NCBI GenBank assembly: GCA_030621455.1
Contig: JAUXHQ010000168.1
Span: 1-5,281 of the forward strand
Reading direction: 5' to 3'
DNA: 5,281 nucleotides
From: Deltaproteobacteria bacterium
GTDB taxonomy: Bacteria > Desulfobacterota > UBA8473
Part shown: in pieces, positions 1 to 5,281 of the stretch
Position numbering within the stretch: position 1 is the first letter of the stretch
Layout: each line of letters begins with the position of its first letter
Translations under genes and position numbers: made by a program
Notes under the pieces: generated by a model
Seen by the model: only the letters and a program-made list of their open reading frames with translations
Database searches by the model: none
What the model was told of the DNA's origin: nothing

Positions 1-57
1 AAACTACTTTTGATATTGCATGAAGGATGCCAAAAAATCCATTGGGGGGTGTGAAGG

Positions 58-276
58 ATGCCGATATATGAATATAGCTGTGAACGCTGTGGAGAGACGT
101 TTGAGGAGATAGTCTTTGGGAGTTCTCCTGATGTCACTTGCCCGAAATGTAAGAATCCGGATGTTAAAAAACTGATCTCTTCTTTCAGCTTCAAGAGTGA
201 AGGGAATTTCTCAAGTTCGGCTGGATCCAGTTCTTGTAGTTCTTGTTCATCCGGCAACTGTAGTTCATGTCATTAG
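58..276 (+). CDS. FmdB-family zinc-ribbon protein with Ser/Cys-rich tail
   Basis: A 72-residue protein of the FmdB / CxxC_CxxC_SSSS family. The N-terminus [12 protein letters not shown] and two CxxC pairs (C8/C11 and C28/C31) form the expected single zinc ribbon over residues 1-40. The rest is low-complexity Ser/Gly/Cys with a second cysteine set (C60, C63, C68, C71) and a terminal His72. The family was named after a putative regulator of a formamidase/amidase gene, but its molecular role is largely unknown; cytoplasmic zinc binding is the safe inference. The ATG at 58 is preceded by a G-rich Shine-Dalgarno (GGGGGGT, 44-50) at a 7-nt spacing. The stop lies 17 nt before the GTG I prefer for the siroheme gene, so the two are probably co-transcribed. 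Length is normal for the family. Family assignment is secure; function is not. Confidence 0.9.
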   Translation: MPIYEYSCERCGETFEEIVFGSSPDVTCPKCKNPDVKKLISSFSFKSEGNFSSSAGSSSCSSCSSGNCSSCH

Positions 277-293
277 GGAAAGTCCGTCGGCCA

Positions 294-956
294 GTGAAAT
301 ACTACCCGATAAATGTAAACATAACCGGAAAAAATTGCATTGTCCTGGGCGGTGGCAGGGTTGCCGAAAGGAAAGTGGAATCACTCTTGAAATGCGGGGG
401 GGCGGTTACAGTAATAAGCCCCGGGCTAACGCCCCAATTGAAAACGCTTCTATCCCAAGGCAGTATCCAACATACAGACAGAGACTACCGGCCAGGAGAT
501 CTCAAGGATGCTTTTCTGGTTTTTGGCGCCACTGATGATCCCGGTGTGAATGCAGAGGCAAGTCAAGAGGCTCAGGGCAATGGTATCCTTGTTAACATAG
601 TGGATACACCGGAAATATGTAACTTCATCGTTCCGTCTGTGATGGATCGGGACGACTTGGTTATAGCGATTTCCACCAATGGGAAAAGCCCTGCTCTTGC
701 GAAAAGGATAAGGCAGGAATTAGAGGCTGTCTATGGAGAGGAGTACTGTCTCTTCCTTACCATACTGGGCGCCGTACGTGAAAGGCTGTTAAAAACCAGC
801 CGTGATTCGGACAATAACAGGCTTACCTTTTCCAGATTGATTGACTCAGATATGCTTTGCCTTATAAGGGAAAGAAAGAGAGAAGGTATAAACAATATCC
901 TCAAGGAGACCTTGGGCCAAGGTTATTCTCTGGAGGAGTTGAGGATCATTTTCTAG
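294..956 (+). CDS. sirC: Precorrin-2 dehydrogenase / siroheme synthase, single-domain (CysG N-terminal, Met8/SirC type)
   Basis: Oxidises precorrin-2 to sirohydrochlorin with NAD+, and in some family members also inserts iron to give siroheme, the cofactor of sulfite and nitrite reductases. Numbered from GTG 294 (220 aa), the N-terminus KYYPINVNITGKN leads into a Rossmann nucleotide loop, VLGGGRVAERK (17-27). GATDD (78-82) and NIVD (101-104) follow; Asp104 aligns with the key acid of enterobacterial CysG. ISTNGKSPALAKRIRQE (126-142) is the family signature, and the helical C-terminal part follows. No uroporphyrinogen methyltransferase domain is fused, so that activity must be encoded elsewhere. 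I prefer GTG 294 because homologues begin directly at the KYYPI segment. ATG 267 is in frame, would add nine residues and would overlap the upstream gene by 10 bp; it has no clear ribosome site. Whether the protein also chelates iron cannot be read from sequence. Confidence 0.92.
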   Translation: MKYYPINVNITGKNCIVLGGGRVAERKVESLLKCGGAVTVISPGLTPQLKTLLSQGSIQHTDRDYRPGDLKDAFLVFGATDDPGVNAEASQEAQGNGILVNIVDTPEICNFIVPSVMDRDDLVIAISTNGKSPALAKRIRQELEAVYGEEYCLFLTILGAVRERLLKTSRDSDNNRLTFSRLIDSDMLCLIRERKREGINNILKETLGQGYSLEELRIIF

Positions 957-963
957 AGGTTGC

Positions 964-968
964 AGGAA
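964..968 (+). promoter_or_regulatory. Ribosome binding site deciding the ccsA start
   Basis: AGGAA lies 8 nt before ATG 977. This supports 977 as the start over the in-frame ATG at 857, which lies about 100 bp inside the siroheme gene and would add 40 charged residues in front of the first membrane helix. Confidence 0.6.
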
Positions 969-976
969 TACCAGTC

Positions 977-1798
977 ATGAGCATACTCTTTTTCAAGATC
1001 GTTCTTGTATTTTATCTCGCCGGAACTTTTGCCTACCTCTCGTACCTTATTAAACAGAGACCCATAATTTCTACAGTTGCGACTGCCATGCTCTGCAGTG
1101 GTTTCCTTTTTCATACCGTAAGCATAACCCTTAGGTATATGGAGGCAGGGTACACCCCCATCACCAATCTTTACGAGGCGCCCTCATTCCTTGCCTGGGC
1201 AATAATCGGTATCTATTTAATTATGCAGTTCAGGTATAAGATCACTGTCTTTGGTTCTTTTATCTCGCCCATTGCGTCTATCCTGATTCTCGTTTCTTCT
1301 GCGTTTTCCAAAGAGATCGGTCCCCTGCCGCCTGTCCTTAAAAGCTTCTGGCTCCCCATTCATGTAGTTCTGGCATTCTTCGGAGATGCCATCTTTGCCC
1401 TGGCCTTCTGTGCAGGGATAATGTATCTCATACAGGAACACCAGATAAAGTCGAAGAAGATCGGTTCATTTTATTACAGGTTACCTTCTCTAAAGGTACT
1501 GGATGATATAAATCACTACTGCCTCACCATAGGATTCCCCCTGCTAACTCTGGGAATGATTACAGGTTCAATATGGGCCAGGCATGCCTGGGGTTCTTTC
1601 TGGAGTTGGGACGCGAAAGAAATATGGTCATTGCTCACATGGATATTATACGCAGCCCTGTTACATGGCAGGATAAATATCGGTTGGAGGGGGAGGCGGG
1701 CCGCTGTTTTTGCGATTGTAGGTTTTTTTGCAGTAATGTTCTCTTTCCTTGGGGTAAATACAATGCTTTCAGGGTTACATACGTATGACAGGTATTAG
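977..1798 (+). CDS. ccsA: CcsA/ResC-type cytochrome c biogenesis membrane protein (HemX-like), WWD domain
   Basis: A 273-residue polytopic inner-membrane protein of the cytochrome c assembly family (CcsA/CcmC/HemX superfamily). With ResB/CcsB, System II CcsA proteins carry heme across the membrane and attach it to apocytochrome c. Hydrophobic helices lie near residues 3-25, 33-52, 68-84, 91-110, 126-152, 183-200, 216-230 and 242-262. The tryptophan-rich heme-binding motif is at 205-217 (WGSFWSWDAKEIW). Candidate heme-ligand or conserved histidines are H46, H129 and H268, the last in the family ending GVN..LSGLHTY. An NLYE motif is at 64-67. The start at 977 lies 20 nt after the siroheme gene. 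No ResB/CcsB partner is in the window. HemX proteins are close relatives and sit beside hemA in many bacteria. The intact WWD and C-terminal His favour CcsA, but a role in heme-synthesis control cannot be excluded. Confidence 0.9.
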   Translation: MSILFFKIVLVFYLAGTFAYLSYLIKQRPIISTVATAMLCSGFLFHTVSITLRYMEAGYTPITNLYEAPSFLAWAIIGIYLIMQFRYKITVFGSFISPIASILILVSSAFSKEIGPLPPVLKSFWLPIHVVLAFFGDAIFALAFCAGIMYLIQEHQIKSKKIGSFYYRLPSLKVLDDINHYCLTIGFPLLTLGMITGSIWARHAWGSFWSWDAKEIWSLLTWILYAALLHGRINIGWRGRRAAVFAIVGFFAVMFSFLGVNTMLSGLHTYDRY

Positions 1799-1821
1799 AT
1801 TTCGACCTGTGTAGTTGGTCA

Positions 1822-1983
1822 CGTTTACCGCTTGCCGGCTACATATTTCGTTTGCTTGTTATGAACTACAATCTGGCATAAGGTTGTATATGTAATGGGT
1901 TGATACGTCTCTTATGTATATTTGGATGTTGGCCAGGTCCTTACGTATAACAAGCAAACGAAACAAGCAGCCGGCGCTTAACG
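1822..1983 (+). repeat. Long interrupted inverted repeat between ccsA and hemA (MITE-like or structured element)
   Basis: The left arm TTTCGTTTGCTTGTTAT (1846-1862) is the exact reverse complement of 1947-1963, a 17-bp perfect match. Outside it, GCCGGCT (1834-1840) exactly matches its complement at 1969-1975. The two arm pairs are separated by non-pairing spacers of 5 nt on each side (1841-1845 and 1964-1968). A weaker match continues outward: CGTTTA at 1822-1827 against TAACG at 1979-1983. The 84-nt centre has short alternative pairings, 1873-1877 with 1932-1936 and 1879-1883 with 1939-1943, which cross and so exclude each other. There is no open reading frame, no T-tract and no clear target-site duplication. 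It could be a small non-autonomous mobile repeat, a dispersed palindromic repeat, or an RNA structure. The inverted repeat itself is certain; its nature is not. Confidence 0.8.
1922..1951 (+). promoter_or_regulatory. Weak candidate sigma-70 promoter for hemA-thiDN-thiC
   Basis: TTGGAT (1922-1927) and TATAAC (1946-1951) are separated by 18 nt. The -10 matches the consensus at 5 of 6 positions and the -35 at 3 of 6. The -10 overlaps the inner edge of the right arm of the inverted repeat. A promoter somewhere in this gap is plausible because it is the only long spacer upstream of hemA, but this particular pair could be chance. Confidence 0.2.
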
Positions 1984-2061
1984 CAATTCTGTTAACCGAA
2001 TCACCAGAGAAACTTCAACATACTGGATTTGCGTAACTGCACAGCTCGATAGATTTTCGGC

Positions 2062-2067
2062 AAAGGT
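2062..2067 (+). promoter_or_regulatory. Ribosome binding site of hemA
   Basis: AAAGGT lies 5 nt before ATG 2073. It is a modest Shine-Dalgarno match but correctly spaced, and it supports the annotated start, which also agrees with the usual HemA N-terminus. Confidence 0.5.
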
Positions 2068-2072
2068 AACAA

Positions 2073-3338
2073 ATGCACATAGTTGTAGTAGGTTTGAACC
2101 ATAAGACCGCACCCGTTGAACTAAGGGAAAAGCTGGCGTTTCCATCTGATACCATTGAAGAGCCCTTGAGAAGGGTGACGAGTATCCCCCAGGTAAGTGA
2201 AGGCCTGATACTTTCTACCTGCAACCGGGTAGAGGTTCTGGCAGTTGTCAGAGATGTCGGAGAAGGGATAAAGGAGATCAGGAATTTCTTGTCTTCTCAT
2301 CATAGGGTACCGATGAGCCGGTTGGATGCTTCCCTTTATTCCTATGACTCCTATGATGCTATTAAACATATCTTCCAGGTTGCCTCCAGTCTGGACTCTA
2401 TGGTCATAGGGGAACCCCAGATATTGGGTCAATTAAAGGAAGCCTACAGCCTGGCCAGCAAGCACAAAACTTCCGGTGTTATCCTCCACAAGTTTCTCCA
2501 CAAGGCCTTTTTGGTTGGCAAGAAGGTGAGAACAGAGACCAGGATCGCTTCGGCTGCCGTATCTATAAGCTATGCCGCTATCGAACTGGCTAAAAAGATA
2601 TTTGCCACTTTAGAGAACAAGGTTGTTATGCTTGTAGGCGCCGGGGAGATGTCCGAACTGGCGGCCAGACACCTGCTGAACCACGGAGTGAGAGATATTC
2701 TGATCGCCAACCGGACGCACAGCAGAGCAGAGAGGTTGGCAAAGGAATTTGATGGCAGACCCATTGTCTTTGAAGACCTTACCCTCTTCCTCGACCAGGT
2801 TGATATCGTGATAACTTCTACCGGATCTTCGCATTATACCATAAGGTACGATGATGTGAGAAGGGCCCTCAAGATAAGGAAGTACAAACCTCTCTTCTTC
2901 ATTGATATCGCGGTGCCACGAGACGTTGAACCGAGGATAAACGACATTGAGAATGTTTACCTCTATGATGTAGACGATTTACGTGGGGTCGTTGATGCCA
3001 ACATAAAAGAGAGGGAAGAAGAAACGAAAAAGGCTGAAAAGATTATCGAGAGGGAGATACTGCAGTTCGAAAGATGGCTGGAGAGTTTAAATGCGGTTCC
3101 CACAATCATTTCCCTCAGGGAAAGATTCGAGGAGATCCGAAAGAAGGAGGTGGAAAAGACCATCTCCAGTATGAATGGAGGTCCAAAGATTGACAAGGAA
3201 GTATTGGATGCCCTGACTTCCTCTATTATCAATAAGATCCTTCACAATCCCGTAACGCGGCTAAAGGGACGAGAGAATACACGTAAAGAAAGTTACTATA
3301 TAGATGCCATAAGGGATCTCTTCGATTTAGAAGAATGA
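2073..3338 (+). CDS. hemA: Glutamyl-tRNA reductase
   Basis: Reduces glutamyl-tRNA(Glu) to glutamate-1-semialdehyde with NADPH, the first committed step of the C5 route to 5-aminolevulinate and all tetrapyrroles. The 421-residue length is standard. The N-terminal catalytic domain (about 1-155) starts with MHIVVVGLNHKTAPVELRE. It carries the nucleophilic cysteine C50 in STCNRVE (48-54), H99, and SSLDSMVIGEPQILGQ (105-120). The NADPH domain (about 160-310) has the glycine loop VGAGEMSE (188-195), ANRT (212-215) and DIAVPRDVEP (278-287). A long charged helix and the dimerisation domain (about 312-421) follow, ending in IRDLFDLEE. No key residue is missing. thiDN starts 19 nt downstream, so the two are probably co-transcribed. 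In many relatives hemC follows hemA; here thiamin genes do. Siroheme and CcsA genes upstream give a shared tetrapyrrole context. Confidence 0.98.
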   Translation: MHIVVVGLNHKTAPVELREKLAFPSDTIEEPLRRVTSIPQVSEGLILSTCNRVEVLAVVRDVGEGIKEIRNFLSSHHRVPMSRLDASLYSYDSYDAIKHIFQVASSLDSMVIGEPQILGQLKEAYSLASKHKTSGVILHKFLHKAFLVGKKVRTETRIASAAVSISYAAIELAKKIFATLENKVVMLVGAGEMSELAARHLLNHGVRDILIANRTHSRAERLAKEFDGRPIVFEDLTLFLDQVDIVITSTGSSHYTIRYDDVRRALKIRKYKPLFFIDIAVPRDVEPRINDIENVYLYDVDDLRGVVDANIKEREEETKKAEKIIEREILQFERWLESLNAVPTIISLRERFEEIRKKEVEKTISSMNGGPKIDKEVLDALTSSIINKILHNPVTRLKGRENTRKESYYIDAIRDLFDLEE

Positions 3339-3357
3339 GGGAAAGGAAGTCTCTAGA

Positions 3358-4686
3358 ATGAAAAGGATACTGACAATAGCAGGATCTGATCCGGGAGGGG
3401 GAGCCGGTATTCAGGCTGATTTGAAGACAATCGGGCTTTTGGGCGGTTTCGGGATGAGCGTTATTACGGCCCTGACCTCGCAAAACAGCCTGGGGGTTCA
3501 AGATATATACCCTATCCCCCCAGAGTTTATAGAAAAACAGATGGATTCCGTTATTTCGGACATAGGTGTAGATGCCGCTAAAACAGGGATGTTAGTCAAC
3601 TCCGAAGTGATTAGAGTCATTGCCGGAAAGGTCAAGGAATACTCTGTCGAAAAACTTATCGTGGACCCGGTCATGGTTGCTAAAGGGGGGCGGTCGTTGC
3701 TGTCGGGAGATGCATTAAAGACACTCGTCACTGAATTTCTACCCCTTGCCTTTCTCATTACCCCGAACCTGTCTGAGGCTTCGGCTATCTGTGGTATAAA
3801 AGTCGAAAATGTGGAGGACATGAGGAAAGCTGCCAGGGACATCCACAGTAAGGGAGCAAGAAATGTCCTGATCAAAGGCGGCCATTTGTCCGGAAGTTCA
3901 ATAGATATCCTCTTCGACGGGGAAAAATTCTTTGAATATGGATGTGAAAGGATACCCACCAAAAATACCCATGGGACCGGTTGCGTTTATTCAGCTGCCT
4001 TGGCCTTTGAGATCGCCGGGGACAACCCGGTTCACCATGCAGTGGAGAATGCCAAAGGGTTTGTTACTACCGCTATCAAAGGTTCCCTTGCCCTCGGCAA
4101 GGGATGCGGCCCCGTCAATCCTTATGCTGTCTTCGCAAGGGATATTCATCGCTACGACGTGATTTCCCAGATCAAAGAGGCGGTCAGAGAATTGAAGGGA
4201 GAAAGGATAGGGCGCCTGATACCTGAAGTTCAATCAAACCTTGGTATGGCCCTTCCCTACGCATACACGGTCCAGGATGTAGCCGCTGTGCCTGGTCGCA
4301 TCATACGGTTTGGAGAGAGCATTAAAACAGTATCAGACCCTGAATTTGGGGCATCTCAGCATATGGCACGAATAATCCTGACGCTGATGAGGTACGACAA
4401 AGGAGTCAGGTCTGCCATGAACATAAGATACTCGGAGGACATCGTTAAAAAGTGTAATGACTTGGGTTTTGATGTGAGATGTCTTGACAGGGGGAAAGAA
4501 CCGGACTACATTAGGGAAAGGGAAGGAGCATCCCTGGGATGGCTCATAGAAAGGGTCCAAAAGTCTGAAAACAAGGTCCCTGATGTCATATATGATACCG
4601 GGGATAAGGGAAAAGAGCCCATGGTAAGGATAATCGGTAGAGATGCGAAAGAGGTTACTCAAAAAGTAATAAGGATCGCAAAGTAG
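3358..4686 (+). CDS. thiDN: Bifunctional HMP/HMP-phosphate kinase ThiD fused to ThiN thiamin-phosphate synthase
   Basis: A 442-residue two-domain enzyme. Residues 1 to about 262 are a complete ThiD ribokinase-fold kinase, which phosphorylates hydroxymethylpyrimidine and its phosphate to the pyrophosphate. Its motifs are GSDPGGGAGIQADLKT (9-24), KTGM (75-78), DPVMVA (103-108), the NLSEA region (137-141) and the anion-hole/catalytic TKNTHGTGC (201-209, Cys209). Residues about 265-442 form a ThiN domain, the archaeal-type thiamin-phosphate synthase unrelated to ThiE. It has VPGRIIRFG (311-319), FGASQHMAR (330-338) and RSAMNIRY (351-358). Arg314 and His335 are 21 residues apart, matching the spacing of the Arg and His that I recall as critical in a characterised archaeal ThiDN. 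A strong AAGGAAG site (3343-3349) precedes ATG 3358. The fusion would perform both late pyrimidine steps in one chain. A thiC-family gene follows after 60 nt. Confidence 0.96.
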   Translation: MKRILTIAGSDPGGGAGIQADLKTIGLLGGFGMSVITALTSQNSLGVQDIYPIPPEFIEKQMDSVISDIGVDAAKTGMLVNSEVIRVIAGKVKEYSVEKLIVDPVMVAKGGRSLLSGDALKTLVTEFLPLAFLITPNLSEASAICGIKVENVEDMRKAARDIHSKGARNVLIKGGHLSGSSIDILFDGEKFFEYGCERIPTKNTHGTGCVYSAALAFEIAGDNPVHHAVENAKGFVTTAIKGSLALGKGCGPVNPYAVFARDIHRYDVISQIKEAVRELKGERIGRLIPEVQSNLGMALPYAYTVQDVAAVPGRIIRFGESIKTVSDPEFGASQHMARIILTLMRYDKGVRSAMNIRYSEDIVKKCNDLGFDVRCLDRGKEPDYIREREGASLGWLIERVQKSENKVPDVIYDTGDKGKEPMVRIIGRDAKEVTQKVIRIAK

Positions 4687-4734
4687 GATGTAAAGAGGAA
4701 GAAAGTCTTTTATTTCTCGGCAACGAGTGTCTAT

Positions 4735-4740
4735 AGGGAG
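4735..4740 (+). promoter_or_regulatory. Ribosome binding site supporting the GTG start of thiC
   Basis: AGGGAG, within the purine run 4735-4746, lies 6 nt before GTG 4747. The encoded N-terminus (MTQLSEANKGIITEEM) matches typical short-form ThiC proteins, so GTG is preferred over ATG 4792, which would remove the conserved opening. Confidence 0.65.
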
Positions 4741-4746
4741 GGGGAA

Positions 4747-5281
4747 GTGACCCAGTTATCAGAAGCTAATAAGGGGATCATTACAGAAGAGATGGAGAGG
4801 TGTGCTTTCGATGAGAACCTGGAACCGGAGTTTATTCGCAAGGGTGTCTCAGATGGCAATATAGTGATCACCCAAAATACAAAACATAGATCCATTAAGC
4901 CTTTGGCCATCGGCAAGGGACTGTCGACCAAGATAAATGCGAGTATAGACACGTCTAAAGACCATGCGGATATCGAGGAAGAGCTTGAAAAAATGAGGGT
5001 CGCAATAAAATCCGGCGCTCATACTATTATGGACTTGAGCACAGGCGGACCGGTAAACGAGATAAGGCAAGAGATCGTGAAAGAATCTACTGTTCCCATC
5101 GGCACAGTTCCTATCTATCAGGCCGCCGTTGAGACCATACAGAAAAAGAAAGAGGCTATCGTAAACATGACGGCTGAGGATATCTTCGGAGTGATACAGA
5201 AACACGCCGAAGACGGTATTGACTTTGTTACCGTTCACTGTGGAGTGACCCGTGAATCTGTTGGAAGGCTCAAGAGCGAAG
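4747..5281 (+). CDS. thiC: ThiC-family phosphomethylpyrimidine synthase, 5' part (runs off the window)
   Basis: Radical-SAM enzyme that rearranges aminoimidazole ribotide into HMP phosphate, the pyrimidine of thiamin. The first 178 residues are present; the whole short-form protein should be about 430. Visible family motifs are the opening MTQLSEANKGIITEEME, GKGLSTKINASIDTSKD (56-72), MDLSTGGP (about 94-101), GTVPIYQAA (about 117-125) and DFVTVHCGVTRE (about 158-169). The C-terminal CxxC-x4-C cluster motif that would prove radical-SAM competence lies outside the window. At 64-70 the usual NANIGTS reads NASIDTS, two changes in a well-conserved segment. Position behind thiDN argues for thiamin synthesis. 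The close paralogue BzaF (5-hydroxybenzimidazole synthase for the B12 lower ligand) cannot be excluded from this half. No TPP riboswitch is evident in the 60-nt gap before it. The start is GTG. Confidence 0.9.
   Translation, partial: MTQLSEANKGIITEEMERCAFDENLEPEFIRKGVSDGNIVITQNTKHRSIKPLAIGKGLSTKINASIDTSKDHADIEEELEKMRVAIKSGAHTIMDLSTGGPVNEIRQEIVKESTVPIGTVPIYQAAVETIQKKKEAIVNMTAEDIFGVIQKHAEDGIDFVTVHCGVTRESVGRLKSE

Noticed and set aside
1..54. Open frame from base 1 ending at TGA 52-54, possibly the tail of an upstream gene
   Set aside because: Only 17 codons are visible and they show no recognisable family motif, so a gene tail cannot be supported.
197..535. 112-residue + strand ORF overlapping fmdB and the siroheme gene
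   Set aside because: It spans two well-supported genes out of frame and has no family-like sequence; it is a shadow ORF.
857..976. 40-residue N-terminal extension of ccsA from ATG 857
   Set aside because: It overlaps the siroheme gene by 100 bp in another frame, is highly charged and unlike the family. ATG 977 has a good ribosome site and begins directly before the first membrane helix.
1822..1983. Integron attC site
   Set aside because: The arms contain AACAAGC and CTTAACG strings reminiscent of attC. The required outer RYYYAAC/GTTRRRY pairing and orientation are not present, and no integrase or cassette is nearby.
1822..1983. Rho-independent terminator after ccsA
   Set aside because: The stem is interrupted by an 84-nt centre and no T-tract follows the right arm.
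3498..3962. 154-residue minus-strand ORF opposite thiD
   Set aside because: It is antisense to the conserved ThiD domain, whose motifs are intact, and has no domain features of its own.
4716..4727. CTCG-GCAA-CGAG hairpin as a terminator between thiDN and thiC
   Set aside because: The stem has only four base pairs and no T-run follows it, so it is too weak for a terminator.
4849..5238. 129-residue minus-strand ORF opposite thiC
   Set aside because: It is antisense to conserved ThiC motifs and is best explained as a codon-composition shadow.

Overview
The window is an ordinary, densely coded bacterial chromosome segment. All six genes lie on the + strand: FmdB-type zinc ribbon, single-domain siroheme synthase, CcsA-type cytochrome c biogenesis protein, hemA, a thiD-thiN fusion, and the 5' part of a thiC-family gene that runs off the right edge. 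Base composition is roughly balanced. Gene starts have AG-rich Shine-Dalgarno sites and gaps are mostly 17-60 nt, which suggests operon-like co-transcription. The order siroheme synthase / ccsA / hemA is, from my knowledge of such genomes, typical of Deltaproteobacteria (Desulfobacterota) and related anaerobes. The ThiDN fusion and short-form ThiC also fit an anaerobic or sulfate-reducing/syntrophic lineage. This placement is an inference, not proof.

Layout: 58-276 encodes a 72-residue FmdB-type protein with a Ser/Cys-rich tail. 294-956 encodes precorrin-2 dehydrogenase (siroheme synthesis), and 977-1798 encodes an integral membrane heme-handling protein with a WWD motif. 1799-2072 is the only sizeable non-coding stretch (274 bp). 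It holds a striking inverted repeat of about 160 bp, with 17-bp perfect inner arms and 7-bp perfect outer arms, and possibly a promoter for the downstream genes. 2073-3338 is hemA, 3358-4686 is the bifunctional thiamin gene thiDN, and 4747 to the window end is a ThiC-family radical-SAM enzyme starting at GTG.

The first half handles tetrapyrroles: HemA makes the first committed precursor on the route to 5-aminolevulinate, SirC diverts precorrin-2 to siroheme, and CcsA delivers heme to apocytochromes c. The second half makes thiamin phosphate: ThiC makes the pyrimidine, ThiD phosphorylates it, and ThiN couples it to the thiazole phosphate. I see no strong evidence for a wholly new system. The items most worth a second look are the inverted-repeat element between ccsA and hemA, the archaeal-type ThiN replacing ThiE, and substitutions in a normally conserved ThiC motif that leave open whether the last gene is ThiC or a BzaF-like paralogue.
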